This document shows positions 1 through 6,783 of a stretch of 8,314 nucleotides of DNA, in pieces. The notes under the pieces are model-generated. The model was given only the letters and a program-made list of their open reading frames with translations. It made no database searches and was not told the DNA's origin. The stretch comes from Myxococcales bacterium (GTDB lineage Bacteria > Myxococcota_A > UBA9160 > SMWR01). A program made the translations under genes and the position numbers. The stretch is from NCBI GenBank assembly GCA_022572485.1, contig JACZVU010000116.1, positions 1-8,314 on the forward strand. The letters are read 5' to 3'. Position 1 is the stretch's first letter. Each line of letters opens with the position of its first letter.

Positions 1-415
<415 letters not shown>

Positions 416-427
416 GAACTGCACTCT

Positions 428-454
428 GATGTGTGCACTTGCGTATCACACATC
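428..454 (-). other. Hairpin just upstream of the 16S 5' end
   Basis: GATGTGTG (454-447) and CACACATC (435-428) form a perfect 8-bp stem around an 11-nt loop, ending about 12 nt before the inferred mature 16S 5' end. It may be a local element of the precursor leader that assists folding or processing. That role is inferred from position only. Confidence 0.5.
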
Positions 455-538
455 GGATTGTTCGGAATTACACAGCACCCTGAACACGAGGGTATTCAAA
501 GCGCTGTTGTTGCAGAAATTTATTGCTCTAACCATCCA

Positions 539-559
539 ATCGGGCTTTCCAAACCCGAT
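539..559 (-). other. Leader hairpin between boxA and 16S
   Basis: ATCGGG (559-554) pairs perfectly with CCCGAT (544-539) across a 9-nt loop. There is no T-run after it, so it is not a terminator. It sits downstream of boxA in the presumed rRNA leader, where many bacteria have structured leader elements. Its function is unknown. Confidence 0.4.
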
Positions 560-570
560 GGACCGCACGC

Positions 571-590
571 TATTCAGTTTTCAAAGAACC
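571..590 (-). promoter_or_regulatory. boxA-like rRNA antitermination element
   Basis: The minus strand reads GGTTCTTTGAAAACTGAATA here. It closely resembles the boxA-containing leader stretch upstream of many bacterial 16S genes (TTCTTTGAAAACT type; E. coli boxA is TGCTCTTTAACA). By family knowledge the RNA is bound by NusB-NusE, which with other Nus factors makes polymerase resistant to termination across the rRNA operon. Its place about 160 nt before 16S fits. It shows that rRNA transcription must already be running at position 590. Confidence 0.75.
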
Positions 591-601
591 GCTGAAGCCT
601 G

Positions 602-630
602 GCGATACTTGTTTCGAGCACCGCAGACAA
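602..630 (-). promoter_or_regulatory. Weak alternative rrn promoter candidate
   Basis: TTGTCT (630-625), a 17-bp spacer and TATCGC (607-602) could form a weak promoter immediately behind the terminator T-run. Transcription would start near 595, only a few bases before boxA. The match to consensus is poor. It is listed because, if real, it would let the upstream terminator insulate tyrS from the rRNA operon without blocking rRNA synthesis. Confidence 0.2.
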
Positions 631-667
631 AAAAAACACCCCGGGACCGACTCAGCTGCCCAAGGTG
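629..667 (-). terminator. Intrinsic (rho-independent) terminator
   Basis: CACCTTGGG (667-659) pairs with CCCGGGGTG (645-637) in a 9-bp stem that includes two G-T wobbles. The loop is 13 nt and eight T's follow directly (636-629). This is a textbook intrinsic terminator for minus-strand transcription. It lies 92 nt beyond the tyrS stop codon and is the natural end of the zapA-tyrS unit. It also lies downstream of the best rrn promoter candidate and upstream of boxA, so it may instead act in the rRNA leader. A second hairpin nearer tyrS (about 745-721, with a bulge) has no T-run and is not a terminator by itself. Confidence 0.8.
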
Positions 668-691
668 CCTATAAAATCGTGCCGGACAGAG

Positions 692-720
692 AACCTACGT
701 CTCAGATGGAGAACGGTCAA
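692..720 (-). promoter_or_regulatory. Candidate sigma-70-type promoter for the rRNA operon
   Basis: TTGACC (720-715) matches five of six -35 consensus bases. A 17-bp spacer leads to TAGGTT (697-692), which keeps the key T1, A2 and T6 of the -10 box. Transcription should begin near 685, giving a leader of about 270 nt to 16S. No obvious A/T-rich UP element lies upstream; a bulged hairpin touches the -35 instead. It is the best promoter seen between tyrS and 16S. The terminator just behind the start site leaves open whether it drives rRNA or only a short RNA of about 57 nt. Confidence 0.5.
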
Positions 721-758
721 GGGCTCTCGTCGAGATAGAGCGCCCCCTGGGGAGAAAA

Positions 759-1988
759 TCAGGTCAGCCGAACCCGCGCAAAACGCCGTTTCCCGACCTT
801 CAACAGATAGCAGCCGGCCGACAACCGCAGCGTCGGATCTGCGACGACCCCACCGTCCACGCGCACCGCCTTCTGGCCGACCAGGCGCCGCGCCTCGCTG
901 CGGGAGGTGACCAGTTCCAAGCGCTCCAAGAGTTCCAAGAGGCCGATTTTCCCATCAGGGCCGGTCTCGCAGCGCACCTCCTCGAGATCCTTTGGAGTCC
1001 GCTTGCTCTGAACGACATCTCGAAAGTGGTCCGCGGCTCCCCGGGCGGCTTCGGCTCCCGTAAATCGCTCCACGAGGGCCCGGGCGAGGCCCAACTTGAA
1101 TTCCATCGGATCGCCCTCGCCGCACCCGAGGGCCTCGCGGAGGGGCTTTAGCGCCTCCCATCGGTCGTCGTGGAGCAGGTCGTAGTACTCGAGCATGAGC
1201 GTGTCGGAAACGCTCATCACCTTGCCGAACATCTCGTCGGGCCGATCGGTGATGCCGATCCCGTTTCCGAGGCTCTTCGACATCTTGACGCCATCGGTAC
1301 CAACGAGCAGCGGGTGGATGATGACCGCCTGGGGGGGTTGGCCGTAGTCGCGCTGGATCTCGCGTCCCATCAGCAGGTTGAAGGTCTGATCCGTGCCCCC
1401 GAGTTCGACGTCGGCGCGCAGCGCCACGGAATCGTAGGACTGAACGAAGGGATAGAGAAACTCGCGGACGGAGATCGGCTCGTTTGCCGCGTAGCGCTGC
1501 GCGAAATCGTCGCGCTCGAGCATCCGGGCGACCGTGTAGTGCGAGCACAGGTGAATGAAATCAGCCGAGGACAGATCCTTCATCCACTCGCTATTGAATC
1601 GCACCTCCGCGTTTTCGACGTCCAGAATCCGCCCAATCTGTTCGACATAGGTTTTCGCGTTTCGCTCAACAGTGTCGACGTCCAACGCCGGACGCGTTTT
1701 GTTCTTCCCGGACGGATCTCCGATACGGGCCGTAAAATCCCCGATCAGGAAGATCGGAGTGTGGCCGAGATCTTGGATCCTCTTGAGTTTGTTCAAGACG
1801 ACCGTATGTCCGATGTGAAGGTCCGGCGCCGAAGGGTCCATCCCGAGCTTGATTCGCAGCGGGCGCTGCTCTTGCAACGCGGCGACCAGCCTCAGCCGGA
1901 GCTCTTCCTCGCCGTGGAACGCCACGGCACCCTCACGCATCACATCCAGCTGCCGCGCAACTTCACGCGCGAGGGTTTGGTCGCTCAT
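759..1988 (-). CDS. tyrS: Tyrosyl-tRNA synthetase (KMSKS/TyrZ-type)
   Basis: This cytosolic class I aminoacyl-tRNA synthetase charges tRNA-Tyr with tyrosine using ATP. The 409-residue product has the Rossmann-fold signature HIGH at residues 58-61 and KMSKS at 235-239. The tyrosine-site region includes QSYD (183-186) and GGTDQTFN (197-204). A C-terminal S4 RNA-binding domain covers roughly 350-405. The canonical KMSKS places it with the TyrZ-like bacterial branch rather than the E. coli TyrS branch, whose motif is KFGKT. The ATG at 1988 is preferred because it overlaps the preceding gene's stop in an ATGA, implying translational coupling; a TTG six codons upstream (2006) is less likely. It is last in its operon and followed by an intrinsic terminator. 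Length and motifs are normal. Confidence 0.96.
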   Translation of the reverse strand: MSDQTLAREVARQLDVMREGAVAFHGEEELRLRLVAALQEQRPLRIKLGMDPSAPDLHIGHTVVLNKLKRIQDLGHTPIFLIGDFTARIGDPSGKNKTRPALDVDTVERNAKTYVEQIGRILDVENAEVRFNSEWMKDLSSADFIHLCSHYTVARMLERDDFAQRYAANEPISVREFLYPFVQSYDSVALRADVELGGTDQTFNLLMGREIQRDYGQPPQAVIIHPLLVGTDGVKMSKSLGNGIGITDRPDEMFGKVMSVSDTLMLEYYDLLHDDRWEALKPLREALGCGEGDPMEFKLGLARALVERFTGAEAARGAADHFRDVVQSKRTPKDLEEVRCETGPDGKIGLLELLERLELVTSRSEARRLVGQKAVRVDGGVVADPTLRLSAGCYLLKVGKRRFARVRLT

Positions 1989-2581
1989 TGGAGACACCCC
2001 GAGCAATCCCGAACCGTTTGATCGGTAACGATGGCATCCATCTGGCGATCCCTGTGATCGTGGGGAACGGCGTCCACGATCTGGAATTCGTAACCGAAGC
2101 CCACGAGAGTGGGCGTGTCGCCGAGTTCGGCTGCGAACGCGCGATCGTAGTAGCCCTTGCCGTGACCGAGACGGTAACCGTCTTCATCGAATGCGACCCC
2201 TGGCACCACCACCAGATCGCCGGGCATCAGGCGAACCGCGGTCCCGTCATTCTGGGGTTCCAACACACCAAACGCGCCCGGGCGAAGGTCCTCCCAGCGC
2301 TCCACGGCGAAGAATTCGAGCCCGAGCGGATCCACGGTGCGAGGCAGGAGGGCAGCACCGCCTTTCTCGACGACCGCGTCGAACAGGAACCGCGTGGGAA
2401 GCTCGTAGGGAAGAGCCGCGTAGAGGGCGATCCGCTTGGCGCGCCTCGCCAATTCCAGATCGATCAACGCCCGTGCGGCCGCCTGCCCCGCCCGCGTGGA
2501 ATCCGCAGGTGTAACGTCTTTTCGCAGCCGCGAGATCTGCTGACGCAGTCGACGCTTGGACTCCATGAGCTGGGAGGACAT
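1985..2581 (-). CDS. 5-formyltetrahydrofolate cyclo-ligase
   Basis: The product converts 5-formyl-THF (folinic acid) to 5,10-methenyl-THF with ATP, removing a folate species that inhibits one-carbon enzymes. It is soluble and cytosolic. With the chosen start it has 198 residues, normal for the family. An N-terminal basic helix (K9, R10, R11, R13) is followed by the PYELPT stretch (58-63). The family hallmark [13 protein letters not shown] is at 135-147, preceded by a PGVAFDEDG segment. The C-terminal [10 protein letters not shown] also fits. Three in-frame ATGs are possible (2593, 2581, 2566). The one at 2581 has the best upstream purines (GGTGAGGG), while 2566 lies nearest the conserved part. 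It is E. coli YgfA/Fau-like and follows zapA as in many proteobacteria. Confidence 0.93.
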   Translation of the reverse strand: MSSQLMESKRRLRQQISRLRKDVTPADSTRAGQAAARALIDLELARRAKRIALYAALPYELPTRFLFDAVVEKGGAALLPRTVDPLGLEFFAVERWEDLRPGAFGVLEPQNDGTAVRLMPGDLVVVPGVAFDEDGYRLGHGKGYYDRAFAAELGDTPTLVGFGYEFQIVDAVPHDHRDRQMDAIVTDQTVRDCSGCLQ

Positions 2582-2608
2582 CGCCCTCACCATAGAACGC
2601 GCGCCCGG

Positions 2609-2926
2609 CTATTGCCCGACCGCGTGGGCCTCGAGAGCGGACTCCGCGAGCTCGATCAACGACTCGAAGCGGTCCGGATCGACGCCCGCAGCAGGCGGAC
2701 CCTGTGCATCGCTGCGCTCGCGAAGCTCGACGAGTTCGCGGGCGATATTCAGCGCCGACAACAAAGCCAGCTGCAGAGAATCGACCGTACCGGTCTTCTT
2801 TTCGATCGTCGTCATGGTGTCGTCGAGGTAGCTGGCGATCCGCTGCAGTGAGGCTTCGTCGCCGTCCGTTCGGATCCGGAATTCTTGACCCCGTATACGG
2901 ACCGCAACCACCGACTTGGTAGACAC
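2609..2926 (-). CDS. zapA: Cell division protein ZapA
   Basis: ZapA binds FtsZ and cross-links its filaments, stabilising the Z-ring at midcell. The 105-residue protein matches the family layout. An N-terminal beta segment with VRIRGQEFRIRTD (9-21) leads to a helix (SLQRIASYLDDTM, 26-38). The conserved segment LQLALLSALNIARELVEL (51-68) starts the dimerising coiled coil. The C-terminal tail (73-105) is less conserved. The start is GTG at 2926, sharing its G with the TAG stop of the previous gene (TAGTG). A GGAGG about ten bases upstream supports this start. The overlap with an upstream coiled-coil gene suggests the two are co-translated and act together. Confidence 0.92.
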   Translation of the reverse strand: MSTKSVVAVRIRGQEFRIRTDGDEASLQRIASYLDDTMTTIEKKTGTVDSLQLALLSALNIARELVELRERSDAQGPPAAGVDPDRFESLIELAESALEAHAVGQ

Positions 2927-3156
2927 TACTCACCGGCCTCCGCGAATTGCACGTCGAGTTGATCGAGGTGAGCGATCAACTCGTCGATGCGCTTGTAGGC
3001 ATCCCGTCTCCGCTGGTTCGCGGCGATCAATTCCGAATCGAGGGCCCGGATGCGCTGTCCTCCCTCGGCAAGCGCGGTCCGCAGCCCCGCATTTTCTTTG
3101 CGGAACTCATCGTGTGATTCGACCAGCGCGCTGATCGCGCGCTCGAGTCGATCCAA
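2926..3156 (-). CDS. Small coiled-coil protein, ZapB-like
   Basis: This 76-residue, highly charged protein appears helical almost throughout, with heptad-like spacing of Leu, Ile and Val, no Cys and no membrane segment. Its size, composition and place directly before zapA suggest a ZapB-like division factor that would bridge ZapA-bound Z-rings. The assignment rests on context, because coiled coils give little sequence identity. The start is TTG at 3156, since no in-frame ATG or GTG gives a sensible product. No strong ribosome binding site is visible, so the start is uncertain. It is the first gene after the promoter at 3240-3211, giving a 5' leader of about 48 nt. The stop overlaps the zapA start by one base. 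Confidence 0.7.
   Translation of the reverse strand: MDRLERAISALVESHDEFRKENAGLRTALAEGGQRIRALDSELIAANQRRRDAYKRIDELIAHLDQLDVQFAEAGE
2955..2983 (-). repeat. Perfect inverted repeat near the zapA start
   Basis: An 11-bp perfect inverted repeat (arms 2955-2965 and 2973-2983, 7-nt loop) lies inside the last codons of the ZapB-like gene. It would form an mRNA hairpin about 30 nt before the zapA GTG. It may tune zapA translation, or may only reflect the Leu/Asp/Glu codon pattern of a coiled coil. Confidence 0.5.
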
Positions 3157-3191
3157 GTCGTTGGATTTCGAGGCTGCTCTGGAAATGAAGA

Positions 3192-3225
3192 GGTCCCCCG
3201 TTGTACTGCGATCCTACCGGGGACC
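3192..3225. repeat. Operator-like inverted repeat over the zap promoter
   Basis: GGTCCCC (3192-3198) and GGGGACC (3219-3225) form a 7-bp inverted repeat with a 20-bp gap. One arm lies in the promoter spacer against the -10 box and the other in the first transcribed bases. Only one arm is in the transcript, so it would work as DNA (a site for a dimeric regulator) rather than as an RNA hairpin. No regulator gene is visible nearby. Confidence 0.4.
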
Positions 3226-3240
3226 GATGGAATACGTCAA
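3211..3240 (-). promoter_or_regulatory. Sigma-70-type promoter of the zapB-like/zapA/FCL/tyrS operon
   Basis: TTGACG (3240-3235), an 18-bp spacer and TAGGAT (3216-3211) form the best promoter in the 161-bp gap after the phosphodiesterase gene. The -35 matches five of six consensus bases. The expected start is near 3204, about 48 nt before the TTG of the coiled-coil gene. This separates the right-hand and left-hand gene sets into two units. I see no good terminator for the upstream set in this gap, so read-through may also feed the operon. Confidence 0.65.
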
Positions 3241-3317
3241 GCGATTGTCGAAGAAAGAAGCGGCCGAATCGGGCGAGCCGAAGGCTGGCAGAAAGCTCCG
3301 ATCAAACTACGTTGCGA

Positions 3318-4064
3318 TCAGTCAAACGAGCTTTGGGATTGCGGGAGCAAAGCGCCCAGCAGTTCGCGAAGCCGGTCGGGATAATTGGTAAAAAGCCCGT
3401 CAACCCCAACGTCGAGGCACCTGCGTAGTTCCGCCGGCTCGTCGACCGTATACGGATACACAGCGAATCCCTCGGCGTGCGCGGCATCGATCAAATCCGT
3501 GCTGGCGAGCCCGAACCAGGGATTGAGAGCCTCGGCGCCAACCGCCCGGGCGCGCTCGAGCGCTCCCGCGGGCCGGCGCGCCGAAACCAGAACGGCCAAC
3601 CTTGCTTCCGAAGACATGGCGCGCAGCCGCCCGAGGACACCGTCGCAAAAAGAAGAGAAGAGTGTCGACGCGAGCAGCCCCCGATTTTCCACGGCGCGAA
3701 GCGCAGCCGCCTCGAGGCCCGGATACGCGCCATCTGAAGCACTCTTGATCTCCAGGTTGAACGCGACCTCCGACCCGAATCGGTCGAGCACCTCGTCCAG
3801 CGTCGGAATGCTCTCACCCTCTCCCGCGTCGAGGCTTCGAATTTTCACGAGGTCTGTCGCGCGAAGCTCGCGCGACAGACCGAGGTTTGCGAGGTTCCCA
3901 TCGTGACGGACGACGATCGCGTCGTCACGCGAGAGGTGCAGGTCAATTTCGATCATGTCTGCGCGTTGATCAACGGCCAACTGAAAAGCGGAAAGCGTAT
4001 TTTCCGGGCGATAGCCCGAGGCGCCACGATGCGCGATGACCAACGGCTGTGAAGGCCGTGACAA
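3318..4064 (-). CDS. Glycerophosphodiester phosphodiesterase (UgpQ/GDPD family)
   Basis: The enzyme hydrolyses deacylated phospholipid headgroup diesters to sn-glycerol 3-phosphate plus an alcohol. The 248-residue protein shows the complete TIM-barrel GDPD pattern. HRG at 12-14 and HD at 54-55 supply the catalytic histidines. ENT (21-23), E39 and D41 (the ExD pair) and E105 in NLEIK provide metal ligands. IPTLDEVL is at 86-93 and the closing TNYPDRL at 226-232. There is no signal peptide or membrane segment, so it is probably cytosolic, like UgpQ. The start is a TTG at 4064, two codons beyond the glpK stop; the next in-frame TTG (Leu8) would cut into the first barrel strand. It is very likely co-transcribed with glpK, so both supply glycerol 3-phosphate. 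Confidence 0.93.
   Translation of the reverse strand: MSRPSQPLVIAHRGASGYRPENTLSAFQLAVDQRADMIEIDLHLSRDDAIVVRHDGNLANLGLSRELRATDLVKIRSLDAGEGESIPTLDEVLDRFGSEVAFNLEIKSASDGAYPGLEAAALRAVENRGLLASTLFSSFCDGVLGRLRAMSSEARLAVLVSARRPAGALERARAVGAEALNPWFGLASTDLIDAAHAEGFAVYPYTVDEPAELRRCLDVGVDGLFTNYPDRLRELLGALLPQSQSSFD
3851..3881 (-). repeat. Perfect 14-bp palindrome inside the phosphodiesterase gene
   Basis: Arms 3851-3864 and 3868-3881 are exact reverse complements around a 3-nt centre, and they code for residues 62-72 (GLSRELRATDL). The GC-rich mRNA hairpin would be very stable. There is no T-run, so it is not a terminator. No second copy was noticed in this window. Confidence 0.7.
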
Positions 4065-4067
4065 ACC

Positions 4068-5561
4068 CTAGGCCTCATCCCAATTTCGGGAGCGCTCGAC
4101 GGCCCTCTTCCAGCCTGCGTAGAGCGCCTCGCGTCGCTCGGCACCGAGGGTCGGCTCGAAGACCCGCACACGCCCATCCGCCGATCCGAGATCCGCGCGA
4201 TCGGACCAGAACCCAACACCGAGGCCTGCGAGCAGGGCGGCGCCCAACGCCGTGACTTCGAGCACCGGAGGTCTCTCAACGCACACACCCAGGATGTCGG
4301 CCTGAAATTGCATCAGAAAATCGTTCGCCGCAGCGCCTCCATCGGCGCGCAGCGTGTCGAATGCGAGCCCGGAATCCGCGCGAATGCATTCCATCACGTC
4401 CCGGGTCTGATACGCGATCGACTCCAGCGCCGCTCGCACGATGTGATCGCGAGTCGTCCCGCGCGTGATTCCGACAATTGTCCCCCGGGCCCGCTCGTCC
4501 CAATAGGGTGCACCGAGTCCCACGAATGCGGGTACCAGGTAAACGCCACCGGTATCTTCGACGGACTTCGCGGCGGCCTCCGAATCGCGCGCCTCCCGAA
4601 TCAAGCCGATGCCGTCGCGCAGCCACTGCACGGCGGCTCCCGCGACGAACACACTGCCCTCGAGCGCGTACTCGACCCGGCCGCCAATCGACCAGGCTAT
4701 CGTGGTAATCAGGCCGCTACTCGAAACGCGCGCCTCCCCCCCGGTGTTCATCAGTAGAAAACAGCCGGTCCCGTAAGTATTCTTCGCGAGCCCAGGCGTC
4801 GTGCAACCCTGGCCGAAAAGCGCAGCCTGCTGGTCCCCCGCAACTCCTGCAATCGGAACCTCAGCGCCCAACCACTCGGATCTCGCGACCCCGAAGTTCC
4901 CGCTGCTGTCGCGCACTTCGGGAAGCATCGCGCGGGGAATCTGCAATTCGCCCAACAGCAGATCATCCCATTGCCCCTCGTGGATGTTGTAGATCAGCGT
5001 CCGCGAGGCGTTGGAGGCTTCCGTCGCGTGAACCCGTCCGCCGGTGAGTTTGTAGAGCAGCCAGCTGTCGATCGTCCCGAACGCGAGTTCGCCGCGCTCG
5101 GCCCGCTGCTGGGCGCCGCCTACCGCATCGAGAATGAAGCGCACCTTGGTGGCCGAGAAGTAGGCGTCGATCACGAGACCGGTGCGCTTGCGGACTTCTT
5201 CTTCGAGGCCTCGGGATCTCAGTTCGTCGCAGATCGCGGCGGTCTGCCGCGACTGCCAGACGATCGCCGGATGAATCGGCTCGCCGGTCGCTCGATCCCA
5301 GACGACCGTCGTCTCCCGCTGGTTGGTGATCCCGATGGCCGCAACCTCAACGGCCTGGACACGCGCTTTTGAAAGAACGCCACGCGCGGCTCGAAGCTGG
5401 CTCTCCCAGATCTCCAGCGGATCGTGCTCGACCCAGCCGGGCTTGGGGAAATGCTGCGGAAATTCGTACTGATCGACCGCTGCGATGCTCCCGTCGCGTT
5501 CGAAGAGAATGGCTCGGGATGAAGTCGTTCCCTGATCGAGCGCCATCACGAATCGCGTCAT
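4068..5561 (-). CDS. glpK: Glycerol kinase
   Basis: The enzyme phosphorylates glycerol with ATP to sn-glycerol 3-phosphate, for catabolism or lipid synthesis. The 497-residue protein is a full-length FGGY kinase. LDQGTTSSR (8-16) is the N-terminal phosphate loop. R82-E83, W102, Y134 and D243-Q244 occupy the known glycerol-binding positions. The C-terminal lobe has the [15 protein letters not shown] stretch and the adenosine-site [13 protein letters not shown] segment. The ATG at 5561 is chosen because [11 protein letters not shown] is the normal N-terminus and GGTGGA lies nine bases upstream. The frame is open to 5681, but that extension runs into the ftsY 3' end. No glpF, glpD or glpR is seen nearby. 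It lies 25 nt behind ftsY, an unusual partner, so it probably shares the smc-ftsY transcript. Confidence 0.97.
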   Translation of the reverse strand: MTRFVMALDQGTTSSRAILFERDGSIAAVDQYEFPQHFPKPGWVEHDPLEIWESQLRAARGVLSKARVQAVEVAAIGITNQRETTVVWDRATGEPIHPAIVWQSRQTAAICDELRSRGLEEEVRKRTGLVIDAYFSATKVRFILDAVGGAQQRAERGELAFGTIDSWLLYKLTGGRVHATEASNASRTLIYNIHEGQWDDLLLGELQIPRAMLPEVRDSSGNFGVARSEWLGAEVPIAGVAGDQQAALFGQGCTTPGLAKNTYGTGCFLLMNTGGEARVSSSGLITTIAWSIGGRVEYALEGSVFVAGAAVQWLRDGIGLIREARDSEAAAKSVEDTGGVYLVPAFVGLGAPYWDERARGTIVGITRGTTRDHIVRAALESIAYQTRDVMECIRADSGLAFDTLRADGGAAANDFLMQFQADILGVCVERPPVLEVTALGAALLAGLGVGFWSDRADLGSADGRVRVFEPTLGAERREALYAGWKRAVERSRNWDEA

Positions 5562-5586
5562 CTTCAACAGTCCACCGTGAAATCCT

Positions 5587-6717
<1,131 letters not shown>

Positions 6718-6783
6718 AGCGGCTTCCACAGCTGCCGAGAGAACCGCGACAGACCCGCGCGAGGAGCCGAGAGAGCGCTCCGC

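Larger units (their letters stand above)
416..691 (-). other. rRNA operon leader region
   Basis: This non-coding stretch lies between the candidate rrn promoter and the 16S 5' end. Reading toward 16S it holds an intrinsic terminator (667-629), a boxA-like sequence (590-571), a 6-bp hairpin (559-539) and an 8-bp hairpin (454-428). The short interrupted palindrome CAGTT-CA-AACTG (421-410) straddles the expected mature 5' end. No convincing protein gene is present; the short frames crossing it have no coding support. The precursor strand that pairs with the region behind 16S for RNase III processing cannot be judged, because that side is outside the window. Confidence 0.7.

Noticed and set aside
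721..745. Bulged GC-rich hairpin right after tyrS as its terminator
   Set aside because: No T-run follows. The hairpin at 667-637 with eight T's is the far better terminator.
1170..2851. Plus-strand open frames of 283 and 287 codons opposite tyrS, the cyclo-ligase gene and zapA
   Set aside because: Same reasoning: antisense shadows of recognised genes, with no domain pattern or ribosome binding site.
3276..3286. Small hairpin AGCC-TTC-GGCT after the phosphodiesterase gene as a terminator
   Set aside because: The stem has only 4 bp and no T-run follows on the minus strand, so it is too weak to call.
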